A stretch of 13,385 bases of DNA, taken from the NCBI RefSeq assembly GCF_001908105.1, contig NZ_MKGQ01000004.1:178593-191977 (forward strand), read 5' to 3'. How positions within the stretch are numbered: the first letter of the stretch is position 1; each line of letters starts with the position of its first letter. Below the pieces are notes generated by a model. It was not told the origin of the DNA. It saw only the letters and a list, made by a program, of their open reading frames with translations, and searched no databases. Position numbers and translations under genes: made by a program. Shown here one piece after another: positions 7,634 to 13,385 of this stretch. Source of the stretch: Xenorhabdus eapokensis (GTDB lineage Bacteria; Pseudomonadota; Gammaproteobacteria; Enterobacterales; Enterobacteriaceae).

Positions 7634-9276
7634 AATGGTTTCTCCAACATGGTTTCGTTGCTTGCGCCTGGTGGAACCAATGGCCAGACATTCTCTAATT
7701 CATCAATAGACACATGTAATAAATACGCACCCTCGCTGTTGAACAAAGCATCCAATGCTTCATCCACTTGTGCTTTGTCAGTAATTCTCTGTCCCGGAAT
7801 ACCAAACGCCTGCGCCAACGTAAGAAAATCAGGGTTATCAGTTAAGATCGTTTCGCTATAACGTTTGCCAAAAAACAGCTCTTGCCACTGACGAACCATG
7901 CCCAATCTCTGGTTATCCAATAAGATCAGTTTGATCGGCAATTGCTTACGTTTAATAGTGCCTAATTCCTGAACATTCATCATGAAGGAGCCGTCACCAG
8001 ATATGCAGATAACCATATCTTCAGGACGAGCCATTTGGGCACCAACCGCCGCTGGAATACCGAATCCCATCGAGCCTAATCCACTTGATGTGATGAAATT
8101 TTCTGGCTGACTAAAAGTCATGTGCTGAGCAGCCCACATCTGATGCTGCCCAACATCGGTTGTGATAACCGTACTGGACGAAGCACGTTCAGAAACCTGC
8201 TTCAACAACAACGGAGCATAAATGCTTTCGCCCTGATAGTCATAACACCATGCATGTTCGTTTTTTAATTGTTTGATTTTTTGTTGCCAGGCTTGGATCG
8301 ATAAAGGTTGCTGTAAATGAGGCAATAGGGTTTTTAAATCCCCCAATAATGAAACATGAGTCTGACGTAATTTATTAAATTCAACAGGATCAACATCCAA
8401 ATGGATCACTTTGGCATGAGGTGCAAAAGTATTCAGCTTTCCTGTCACACGATCATCAAAACGTGCCCCAGCGGCAATTAATAAATCACAGGATTGAACG
8501 GCAAGGTTAGCGGCTTTAGTACCATGCATCCCTAACATTCCCAAATAACATTCATGTTCAAAATCTGCCGCTCCCAAACCTTTCAATGTGGAAACAACGG
8601 GAACACCCGTTTCAGATACAAAATTACGCAATTCAGGAACAGCACCAGACATACCAACTCCACCACCCACATACAAAATAGGTTTCCGAGATGAAGCTAA
8701 CAATTGACGAGTCAATTCAATCTCTTGTTTTGGAAGGGAAAATTGGGAGGATATCGGTATTAAATAGGGAGCGAAATCACCTTGCGCTAACTGAATATCT
8801 TTTGGTAAATCAATCAGAACAGGGCCTGGACGACCATTCATGGCAATGGAGAAAGCATCGGCCATGATTTGAGGTAATTTTTCCAGCGAATCAACAAGAA
8901 AACTGTGTTTTGTACAAGAAAGAGACATTCCCAGTATATCGATTTCCTGAAAGGCATCTGTCCCGATAAATTCAGAACTCACCTGACCGGTAATAGCGAC
9001 AACAGGAACGGAATCCAATAATGCGTCAGCCAATCCCGTGATTAAGTTTGTCGCTCCTGGCCCTGATGTCGCTATGCAAACTCCGGGCTTACCACTTGCC
9101 CTCGCATAGCCAATGGCTGCCATAACAGCGCCTTGTTCATGGCGACACAATATGTGCTCAACACCACCATCATACAGCGCATCATAAACTGGCATGATTG
9201 CTCCACCTGGATAACCAAAAACTTTTTCAATTCCCTGTTTTCGTAATGCCTCTACAACCGATTGTGCCCCGTTCAT
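7630..9276 (-). CDS. ilvG: Acetolactate synthase II large (catalytic) subunit
   Basis: IlvG is the thiamine-diphosphate enzyme that condenses two pyruvates to acetolactate, or pyruvate with 2-oxobutyrate to acetohydroxybutyrate. The product is 548 residues. The catalytic glutamate E47 sits in LCRHEQGA. The ThDP/Mg motif begins at [14 protein letters not shown] (427-440) and ends near N455. The three domains of the family run at about 1-165, 185-325 and 360-530. The frame is intact throughout, unlike the frameshifted ilvG of E. coli K-12. The ATG at 9276 has AGGGGAG 6-7 bases ahead. The gene follows the ilvL attenuator and overlaps ilvM by 4 bases. No peptide like E. coli IlvX is found between the attenuator and ilvG. 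Confidence 0.98.
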   Translation of the reverse strand: MNGAQSVVEALRKQGIEKVFGYPGGAIMPVYDALYDGGVEHILCRHEQGAVMAAIGYARASGKPGVCIATSGPGATNLITGLADALLDSVPVVAITGQVSSEFIGTDAFQEIDILGMSLSCTKHSFLVDSLEKLPQIMADAFSIAMNGRPGPVLIDLPKDIQLAQGDFAPYLIPISSQFSLPKQEIELTRQLLASSRKPILYVGGGVGMSGAVPELRNFVSETGVPVVSTLKGLGAADFEHECYLGMLGMHGTKAANLAVQSCDLLIAAGARFDDRVTGKLNTFAPHAKVIHLDVDPVEFNKLRQTHVSLLGDLKTLLPHLQQPLSIQAWQQKIKQLKNEHAWCYDYQGESIYAPLLLKQVSERASSSTVITTDVGQHQMWAAQHMTFSQPENFITSSGLGSMGFGIPAAVGAQMARPEDMVICISGDGSFMMNVQELGTIKRKQLPIKLILLDNQRLGMVRQWQELFFGKRYSETILTDNPDFLTLAQAFGIPGQRITDKAQVDEALDALFNSEGAYLLHVSIDELENVWPLVPPGASNETMLEKPL

Positions 9277-9296
9277 TGCCGTCTCCCCTGTTACGT

Positions 9297-9336
9297 TTAC
9301 CTTGCTGTTGGCTGTTGTGATGTTTTGTTGTTTCTA
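9297..9336 (-). other. CAA-rich unstructured leader stretch before ilvG
   Basis: Between the attenuator and the ilvG ribosome-binding site the transcript reads through repeated CAACA-type units (AACAACAAAACATCACAACA, then GCCAACAGCAAGG) with almost no G. It cannot form a strong fold and probably leaves the ilvG start accessible. E. coli ilvX would lie in this position, but no ATG is present here. Confidence 0.35.
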
Positions 9337-9362
9337 CTCTTGTCGAATCCAGTATCAGGCCT

Positions 9363-9395
9363 AAAAAAAACCCCCGCGCCTTTCGGTGCGGGGGT
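9363..9395 (-). terminator. Attenuator terminator of the ilvGMEDA operon
   Basis: On the - strand ACCCCCGC-A-CC, loop GAAA, GG-C-GCGGGGGT makes a GC-rich stem of 10 pairs with one A-C mismatch, followed at once by a run of eight T (9370-9363 on the + strand is eight A). This is a textbook intrinsic terminator 25 bases after the ilvL stop. Its 5' arm includes CCCCGCAC (9386-9393), which is also complementary to GTGCGGGG inside the leader-peptide gene (9446-9453). An 8-bp antiterminator can therefore form when the ribosome stalls. Confidence 0.95.
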
Positions 9396-9419
9396 CTTGG
9401 AATCTGGCTTTTCTTCTGT

Positions 9420-9512
9420 CTAAGCCGTTCTTCGTCCAAGTGCAGCCCCGCACGGTGGGATAATCACCACCACGCTAATAATTAGGCTAATCACTAGGAC
9501 AAATGCGTTCAT
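9420..9512 (-). CDS. ilvL: ilvGMEDA operon leader peptide
   Basis: This 30-residue peptide senses charged tRNA-Val, tRNA-Ile and tRNA-Leu for attenuation. It begins MNAFVLVISLIISVVVIIPP and ends CGAALGRRTA. Twelve of the 14 residues at positions 5-18 are branched-chain (five Val, five Ile, two Leu). E. coli IlvL has 32 residues with the same ISxxISVVVII and PPCGAALGR blocks. The stretch GTGCGGGG encoding the end of PPCGA is the antiterminator segment. GGTGG and CCACC around the Val codons can form the competing early hairpin. The ATG at 9512 has no convincing Shine-Dalgarno: the bases ahead are ACGAATAAAATT. Confidence 0.93.
   Translation of the reverse strand: MNAFVLVISLIISVVVIIPPCGAALGRRTA
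9446..9476 (-). promoter_or_regulatory. Leader RNA segments for antitermination and protection
   Basis: The - strand segment GTGCGGGG (9453-9446) pairs perfectly with CCCCGCAC in the 5' arm of the attenuator stem (9393-9386), forming the antiterminator. The adjoining GGTGG/CCACC arms around the Val-Val-Val-Ile-Ile codons form an alternative hairpin. That hairpin is occluded by a ribosome stalled on the branched-chain codons and is available to hold back the antiterminator segment when translation proceeds. The pairing is seen in the sequence; the switching is known for this operon family. Confidence 0.75.
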
Positions 9513-9556
9513 AATTTTATTCGTTTTTAATTCGTATGTTTGACGTATATTTAAGA

Positions 9557-9583
9557 GTTATCACTTTCTATGATTGTTGACAA
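9557..9583 (-). promoter_or_regulatory. Candidate ilvL (operon) promoter
   Basis: On the - strand TTGTCA (9583-9578) matches the -35 consensus at five of six positions. GATAAC (9562-9557), spaced 15 bases away, is the best nearby -10; ATAACT at 16 bases is an alternative. Transcription would start near 9550, about 38 bases ahead of ilvL. Long A/T tracts lie upstream. The -10 is not strong, so the exact start needs mapping. Confidence 0.45.
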
Positions 9584-9877
9584 CGATTATTTTTGTTTTT
9601 TTATAACAAAATTATTTTATTTATACTTTTCATTTAGATAACCAAAAAATAGATAAATTCACTGTAATTTACTCATTTTTATCTCAGAAAAAATTGCCAT
9701 CTGTTTGTTTAGTAAAATAATTAATAAATAAAATAATAGAAAAACGAGTTAATCGTCTAACTCTCGATAACATGACAAAAATGCGATCAAAATTAATTTT
9801 TACAGTTAATTATTATTATAGTTAATAGTATATAAGTTTAAAATTTATTAAGTTAAATTTATGTATTTTATTGAGTT
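9584..9877. other. AT-rich divergent regulatory gap, no gene seen
   Basis: This stretch between the ilvL promoter and the small ORF at 9878 is mostly A and T with few G or C. It holds no credible coding frame. I see one inverted repeat, GAGTTA-N6-TAACTC at 9746-9763, and a TGCGA site described separately. In E. coli the corresponding DNA binds IHF and shapes ilv promoter activity. I could not find a clear IHF consensus match here by eye. Confidence 0.5.
9779..9822 (+). promoter_or_regulatory. Possible CRP-S-type promoter directed at yifB
   Basis: AAATGCGATC at 9779-9788 matches the left half of a CRP-S site (TGCGA in place of TGTGA), the type that needs Sxy/TfoX with CRP. The right half (AATTAATTTT) matches poorly. 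A good -10, TATAGT, lies at 9817-9822. A start near 9830 would place the site centre about 41 bases upstream, a class II distance. In gamma-proteobacteria comM/yifB belongs to the CRP-S competence regulon, which makes the position meaningful. The weak right half keeps confidence low. Confidence 0.3.
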
Positions 9878-10084
9878 ATGATTACCGATGAATATCACTC
9901 ATTCCCACTCGATTTTTTAACATCAGAATCCCAGTTTGTTAGATTATTCATATATAACATTATGTTATTATTAAAACCCAAACGACTGGATGGTTGTCAC
10001 TATAATCATAATGACGAATATATTTACGATCCTTTTCACAAAATAACGAAAGGCGACTTTTCATTATTTTTTATCGATCCATGA
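9878..10084 (+). CDS. Doubtful small ORF ahead of yifB
   Basis: This 68-codon frame runs from an ATG at 9878 to TGA at 10082-10084, 28 bases before yifB. I do not recognise the product. It has a hydrophobic stretch FVRLFIYNIMLLL at about 20-32, then a polar part rich in Tyr, Asp, His and Asn. It has no cysteine pair or signal peptide of note. There is no Shine-Dalgarno ahead of the ATG (the bases before it are TTTTATTGAGTT). A perfect TATAAT at 10001-10006 inside it could belong to a yifB promoter. It may be a chance frame in AT-rich DNA. Confidence 0.2.
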   Translation: MITDEYHSFPLDFLTSESQFVRLFIYNIMLLLKPKRLDGCHYNHNDEYIYDPFHKITKGDFSLFFIDP

Positions 10085-10112
10085 TAACAGCTTTCTTGCT
10101 AAGGAGAGCATC

Positions 10113-11639
10113 ATGGCACTGGCCGTTATTCATACACGGGCAACAATTGGTATTGATTCCCCTATCGTCACGATAGAAGCACATATCAGTAATGGTTTAC
10201 CCGGTCTCACCCTTGTTGGTTTACCTGAAACTACCGTAAAGGAAGCGAGAGATCGTGTCCGAAGCGCCCTGATCAATAGTGGTTTTATTTATCCACCCAA
10301 AAGGATTACTGTCAATTTAGCACCAGCAGACCTCCCTAAAGAAGGGGGAAGATATGATTTACCCATTGCTATTGCAATTTTAGCCGCATCGGAGCAGATC
10401 ATAACAGATAAGCTACATAATTATGAGTTTTTAGGTGAGTTAGCACTTTCTGGTGAAATACGGCAAGTTACGGGAGCAATTCCCGCAGCATTGAGTGCAA
10501 AAAGAGCAGGAAGACAACTTATTCTCTCCTCAGAGAACCAAGCTGAACTGGCAATTTTGTCTCAAAACGAAACGCTAATGGCAAATCATTTACTGCAAGT
10601 CTGCCATTTCTTACAAGGAGAAAACTCAACCTTAGCCGCTCCTTCTCCTGTTGAACTACAGACTGAATCATTTGTTTTGGATATACAGGATATTATTGGG
10701 CAGGAACAAGCTAAACGAGCACTGGAGATCACAGCCGCGGGGGGTCATAATCTTCTGCTGCTCGGCCCTCCAGGCACCGGCAAAACTATGCTTGCCAGCC
10801 GATTGTGTGGTTTATTACCGCCATTGACGCATCAGGAAGCTCTAGACGTCGCTGCAATCAATAGCTTAGCCGGATGTCCAATCAATCCTCAAAAATGGCA
10901 TATACGCCCATTTAGAGCCCCTCATCACAGTTCTTCAATGGCAGCTCTTGTTGGAGGAGGCTCAATACCTAAACCTGGCGAAATTTCTCTTGCCCATAAT
11001 GGTGTGTTATTTCTAGATGAATTACCTGAATTTAACCGTAGTGTCCTTGATGCCCTGCGGGAACCATTAGAATCTGGCGAAATAGTGATATCCCGTGCCA
11101 GAGCAAAAGTTCGTTTTCCTGCTCAGGTTCAATTGATTGCAGCCATGAACCCTAGCCCAACCGGCTATCATCAGGGGATGCATAACCGAAGCAGTCCACA
11201 CCAAGTATTACGTTACCTCTCTAAACTATCAGGCCCTTTTTTAGATCGTTTTGATCTCTCTATTGAAGTTCCTCTGCTTCCTCCAGGAATCTTAAGCCAA
11301 TCATCAACAAAATATGGAGAAAGTAGTCAAGAAATCAAACAACGCGTAACAAAGGCAAGAAAAATACAAATAGAACGGTGTGGACACATTAATGCCCATC
11401 TCGGTAGCAAACAAACCGAAGATATTTGCAAAATTAGCATGGAAAATGCCGTTTTTCTGGAAAATACTTTATTGAAATTAGGGCTATCTATACGTGCCTG
11501 GCACAGGATACTTAGAGTTTCTCGCACAATTGCAGACTTAAAAGAGCAAACAAGAATAGAAAAACCAGATATTATGGAAGCACTCAGCTACCGAAGTATG
11601 GATAGGTTACTTATCCAATTACAAAAGCAGACTGGATAA
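10113..11639 (+). CDS. yifB: YifB/ComM family AAA+ ATPase (Mg-chelatase-like)
   Basis: This is the enterobacterial member of the ComM family. In naturally transformable relatives ComM is a hexameric DNA helicase that helps branch migration during integration of incoming DNA. Its role in enterobacteria is less clear. The 508-residue product (E. coli 506) has the N-terminal ChlI-like domain (about 1-170) and the central AAA+ domain with Walker A GPPGTGKT (218-225). Walker B is VLFLDE (298-303) and a sensor-like AMNPSPTG lies at 344-351. The C-terminal Mg-chelatase-type domain (about 405-505) carries RAWHRILRVSRTIADL. The ATG at 10113 has a strong AAGGAGAG ahead at good spacing. The gene is divergent from the ilv operon and convergent with maoP. 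Confidence 0.95.
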   Translation: MALAVIHTRATIGIDSPIVTIEAHISNGLPGLTLVGLPETTVKEARDRVRSALINSGFIYPPKRITVNLAPADLPKEGGRYDLPIAIAILAASEQIITDKLHNYEFLGELALSGEIRQVTGAIPAALSAKRAGRQLILSSENQAELAILSQNETLMANHLLQVCHFLQGENSTLAAPSPVELQTESFVLDIQDIIGQEQAKRALEITAAGGHNLLLLGPPGTGKTMLASRLCGLLPPLTHQEALDVAAINSLAGCPINPQKWHIRPFRAPHHSSSMAALVGGGSIPKPGEISLAHNGVLFLDELPEFNRSVLDALREPLESGEIVISRARAKVRFPAQVQLIAAMNPSPTGYHQGMHNRSSPHQVLRYLSKLSGPFLDRFDLSIEVPLLPPGILSQSSTKYGESSQEIKQRVTKARKIQIERCGHINAHLGSKQTEDICKISMENAVFLENTLLKLGLSIRAWHRILRVSRTIADLKEQTRIEKPDIMEALSYRSMDRLLIQLQKQTG

Positions 11640-11651
11640 GTTATCGGTTGG

Positions 11652-11671
11652 AAGAGGGGATCCCCCCTCTT
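11652..11671. terminator. Hairpin between yifB and maoP, no U-tract
   Basis: AAGAGGGG (11652-11659) and CCCCTCTT (11664-11671) form a perfect 8-bp stem with a 4-base loop, 12 bases after the yifB stop. Neither strand carries a T-run beyond the stem (ACCTAGC on +, CCAACCG on -), so it is an atypical intrinsic terminator, or it stabilises 3' ends. A second inverted repeat, GATTAATA (11680-11687) with TATTAATC (11698-11705), overlaps the maoP stop codon. Confidence 0.4.
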
Positions 11672-11699
11672 ACCTAGCTGATTAATATCAATGATGGTA

Positions 11700-12038
11700 T
11701 TAATCATCAGTATCGGTATAGTCCTCCGAAGAATCAAGCTGCGGTTTTCCACCGGAAAGAGTATGAAAACGTTTTGGACGGCTAATTTTTGCCAAATACT
11801 TAGTCCATACCTTTTCCTCTGTCGTTGCCGGTGCACGTTCACCACGGCAAACTGCAACAAACAGTTTTTCTTCTTCTGTTTGAGGTTCACGTTTACCAAG
11901 GTCTAATTCATTGAACGCATAACCATAACGTTCTAGCAATTGAGCCTCTTTGATGGTGAAATCACCATGACGAGAAAATCCACGTGGATAATTTTTATTA
12001 TCAAAAAAACGATTAGTCGTGATGAAGCTTTCAGCCAT
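11700..12038 (-). CDS. maoP: MaoP (YifE), Ori macrodomain organiser
   Basis: MaoP is a small DNA-associated protein that, with the cis site maoS next to its gene, organises the Ori macrodomain of the E. coli chromosome. The 112-residue product is the same length as E. coli MaoP and closely similar from MAESF through [19 protein letters not shown] and [10 protein letters not shown] to [13 protein letters not shown]. The acidic end EDYTDTDD is also conserved. The ATG at 12038 is chosen over a GTG three codons upstream because it gives the E. coli N-terminus and AGGAG lies 8 bases ahead. It is divergent from hdfR across 115 bases and convergent with yifB. This order is conserved with E. coli. 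Confidence 0.95.
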   Translation of the reverse strand: MAESFITTNRFFDNKNYPRGFSRHGDFTIKEAQLLERYGYAFNELDLGKREPQTEEEKLFVAVCRGERAPATTEEKVWTKYLAKISRPKRFHTLSGGKPQLDSSEDYTDTDD

Positions 12039-12153
12039 CTGACACACTCCTAACTCTAAGTCATACTAATTATGGCGCGGAGTATTAGGGAGGCTTGACA
12101 TTCTGTAAAACAAAATATTTAAATCTTAACGACAAAAACTATTGGAGATGCAT
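12039..12153. promoter_or_regulatory. maoP-hdfR divergent control region with hdfR promoter
   Basis: On the + strand TTGACA (12095-12100, perfect -35) and TTTAAA (12118-12123) are 17 bases apart, a likely hdfR promoter with start near 12130. On the - strand CATAAT (12074-12069) could be the maoP -10, without a good -35. Overlapping inverted repeats (ATACT/AGTAT at 12063-12067 and 12081-12085, CTAAT/ATTAG at 12066-12070 and 12084-12088) lie between them and may be an HdfR site. The E. coli maoS site is in this neighbourhood, but I cannot place its counterpart from memory. Confidence 0.5.
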
Positions 12154-13002
12154 GTGGACACTGAATTACTGAAAACCTTTTTGGAAGTCAGTAAGACTCG
12201 TCACTTTGGTCGGGCAGCTGAGTCGCTCTATTTAACACAATCCGCTGTTAGTTTTCGGATCCGCCAATTAGAAAATCAGTTGGGTACCAATTTATTCACA
12301 CGGCATCGTAATAATATCCGCCTAACAGCAGCCGGAGAACGCCTGGTACCTTATGCAGAATCACTAATGAATACTTGGCAATTGGCAAAGAAAGAAATCA
12401 ATTATGTTGCCCAGCATACAAAACTCTCTATCGGCGCTACAGCATCCCTATGGGAAAGTTATCTAACATCCTGGATAAATACATTTTATCAACACCATCA
12501 GGAAATAAGAATCGAATCTCTGGTTTCGACACGTCAATCACTAGTCAAGCAATTGCATTCTCGTGAACTGGATCTCTTAATCACCACTGAACCGCCAAAA
12601 ATGGATGAGTTTCAAAGTCAGTTGATAGGTAATATCCAGCTTATTTTATTAACAACCCAGCATAATCTTGATAAGGGAGTGGAAAATTATATTAAATTAG
12701 AGTGGGGAGCTGATTTTCACCAGCAAGAACAACAAATCTTAAAGAATGATCATCCACCTATAGTTACAACCACATCAGCACATATTGCCAAAGAGTTATT
12801 GGATAGCGTTAATGCTGCAACCTTCCTTCCTGTACACTGGCAAGAAGAATATCCGAAACTCGTTGCTTTATCTAATGATCAGTTAATAGAACGGCCATTG
12901 TACGCTGTATGGCTACAAAACAGTGACCAACAAGCGCTTATCCAACACTTATTAAAAATTCCTGTTGAGCAAGCACCTGTAACTACCCAAAAACAACCTT
13001 AA
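12154..13002 (+). CDS. hdfR: LysR-type regulator HdfR
   Basis: HdfR is a LysR-family DNA-binding protein, first described as an H-NS-dependent repressor of flhDC. I also recall a reported link to control of maoP. The 282-residue product (E. coli 279) opens with an almost identical helix-turn-helix domain ([28 protein letters not shown] and [15 protein letters not shown]). Its effector half from about residue 85 is more divergent and ends in a polar tail. The conserved region begins [16 protein letters not shown] at 12154 is chosen because E. coli starts MDTELL and GGAG lies 6 bases ahead. The alternatives are a TTG at 12142, which overlaps that GGAG, and an ATG at 12148 directly next to it. 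It is divergent from maoP. Confidence 0.92.
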   Translation: MDTELLKTFLEVSKTRHFGRAAESLYLTQSAVSFRIRQLENQLGTNLFTRHRNNIRLTAAGERLVPYAESLMNTWQLAKKEINYVAQHTKLSIGATASLWESYLTSWINTFYQHHQEIRIESLVSTRQSLVKQLHSRELDLLITTEPPKMDEFQSQLIGNIQLILLTTQHNLDKGVENYIKLEWGADFHQQEQQILKNDHPPIVTTTSAHIAKELLDSVNAATFLPVHWQEEYPKLVALSNDQLIERPLYAVWLQNSDQQALIQHLLKIPVEQAPVTTQKQP

Positions 13003-13140
13003 AGGAGCTGCGCTTGAAAAAAAGAAATTAGAATTACACGAAACTAGAAGTTAAAACTATATGCCAATAAAAACATATATCAGGGCTGCAATATGTTAGA
13101 GCTATAGTACGTTAGAACTGGATAAAAATGACAAACAAGA
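13003..13140. other. Intergenic stretch, nothing recognised
   Basis: AT-rich spacer between the hdfR stop and the tRNA operon terminator. AGGAG directly after the hdfR stop is followed by a TTG frame of only five codons, so it is not a gene. An imperfect direct repeat (TGTTAGAGCT and CGTTAGAACT, about 13094-13119) is present without clear meaning. Confidence 0.4.
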
Positions 13141-13165
13141 AAAAACCCAGCTAAATTTAGCTGGG
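13141..13165 (-). terminator. Terminator of the tRNA (rRNA) operon
   Basis: Positions 13146-13165 are a perfect palindrome (CCCAGCTAAA followed by its reverse complement), giving an 8-bp stem with an AATT loop. On the - strand it is followed by a run of six T. It lies 44 bases beyond the tRNA-Trp gene and ends the tRNA transcript. No T-run follows on the + strand, so hdfR has no obvious terminator of its own. Confidence 0.85.
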
Positions 13166-13208
13166 CTATTAATCTGAAAGCTATATCAATTATTACTTAT
13201 TTGTTAAC

Positions 13209-13284
13209 TGGCAGGGGCGGAGAGGCTCGAACTCCCAACACCCGGTTTTGGAGACCGGTGCTCTACCAATTGAACTACGCCCCT
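13209..13284 (-). tRNA. trpT: tRNA-Trp (anticodon CCA)
   Basis: The - strand reads AGGGGCGTAGTTCAATTGGT at the 5' end and closes with CGCCCCTGCCA. This is 76 bases with the 3' CCA encoded and a 7-bp acceptor stem AGGGGCG/CGCCCCT. The anticodon loop CTCCAAA carries CCA. It is nearly identical to E. coli tRNA-Trp. It lies 8 bases downstream of tRNA-Asp in one transcript, as at the end of E. coli rrnC. Confidence 0.98.
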
Positions 13285-13292
13285 AAATACGG

Positions 13293-13369
13293 TGGCGGTG
13301 CGGACGGGACTCGAACCCGCGACCCCCGGCGTGACAGGCCGGTATTCTAACCAACTGAACTACCGCACC
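13293..13369 (-). tRNA. aspT: tRNA-Asp (anticodon GTC)
   Basis: The - strand is 77 bases including the encoded CCA. The acceptor stem is GGTGCGG/CCGCACC, and the anticodon stem CCGGC/GCCGG encloses loop CTGTCAC with anticodon GTC. The T arm contains GGTTCGAGTCC. Together with tRNA-Trp it is the usual distal tRNA pair of an enterobacterial rRNA operon. The 5S gene should lie just past the right edge, but only 16 bases remain, so this is inferred. Confidence 0.98.
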
Positions 13370-13385
13370 ACCGATTTTTTTAACC

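Noticed and set aside
9227..9439. 70-codon - strand frame across the attenuator and ilvG start
   Set aside because: It runs through the terminator hairpin and T-run and out of frame with ilvL and ilvG; the leader architecture explains this DNA.
9584..9877. CRISPR array, riboswitch or toxin-antitoxin pair in the AT-rich gap
   Set aside because: No regularly spaced repeats, no conserved riboswitch core and no paired small frames with ribosome-binding sites could be seen.
11588..11906. Frames on both strands overlapping the end of yifB and maoP
   Set aside because: They are out of frame with the conserved maoP and carry no family similarity.
13003..13030. Small gene after hdfR beginning at a TTG behind AGGAG
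   Set aside because: The frame stops after five codons.

Overview
The window is a conserved chromosomal housekeeping block from a low-GC member of the Enterobacterales. The proteins align almost end to end with their Escherichia coli counterparts as I remember them. The gene order matches the E. coli block rrnC tail (aspT-trpT) - hdfR - maoP (yifE) - yifB - ilvLGMEDA - ilvY - ilvC, read in reverse complement. The AT-rich intergenic DNA and one short sequence resembling a repeat I associate with Morganellaceae suggest Xenorhabdus, Photorhabdus or a close relative. The genus is an inference; I ran no search.

Layout from left to right. 1-304: no clear gene, but inverted repeats, a possible repeat remnant, and a short open frame ending in a hairpin. 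305-1783 (-): ilvC. 1784-1943: divergent ilvC/ilvY control region with a TTGCA-N5-TGCAA operator. 1944-2825 (+): ilvY. A two-way terminator lies at about 2859-2900. 2936-9512 (-): the operon ilvL-G-M-E-D-A, with an attenuator between ilvL and ilvG, ATGA coupling of ilvG to ilvM, a strong hairpin between ilvE and ilvD, and a 2-base gap between ilvD and ilvA. 9513-10112: a 600-base very AT-rich gap holding the ilvL promoter, a possible CRP-S-type site and a doubtful 68-codon ORF. 10113-11639 (+): yifB/comM. 11700-12038 (-): maoP. 12154-13002 (+): hdfR. 13003-13208: an intergenic stretch with the terminator of the rRNA/tRNA operon. 13209-13284 and 13293-13369 (-): tRNA-Trp and tRNA-Asp, very probably the distal end of an rRNA operon beyond the right edge.

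Together the ilv genes give an almost complete isoleucine/valine pathway. IlvA makes 2-oxobutyrate from threonine. IlvG with IlvM makes acetolactate or acetohydroxybutyrate. IlvC reduces and isomerises these, IlvD dehydrates, and IlvE transaminates to valine, isoleucine and leucine. The operon is controlled by ribosome-mediated attenuation through a leader peptide rich in Val, Ile and Leu codons, while ilvC is controlled separately by the LysR-type regulator IlvY. The right part holds chromosome and DNA-handling genes: YifB/ComM (DNA helicase of transformation), MaoP (Ori macrodomain organisation) and HdfR.

I found no new multi-gene system. The items most worth checking are in the non-coding parts: the candidate CRP-S promoter and small ORF ahead of yifB, the missing Shine-Dalgarno of ilvL, the ilvE-ilvD hairpin, and the unexplained segment downstream of ilvC.
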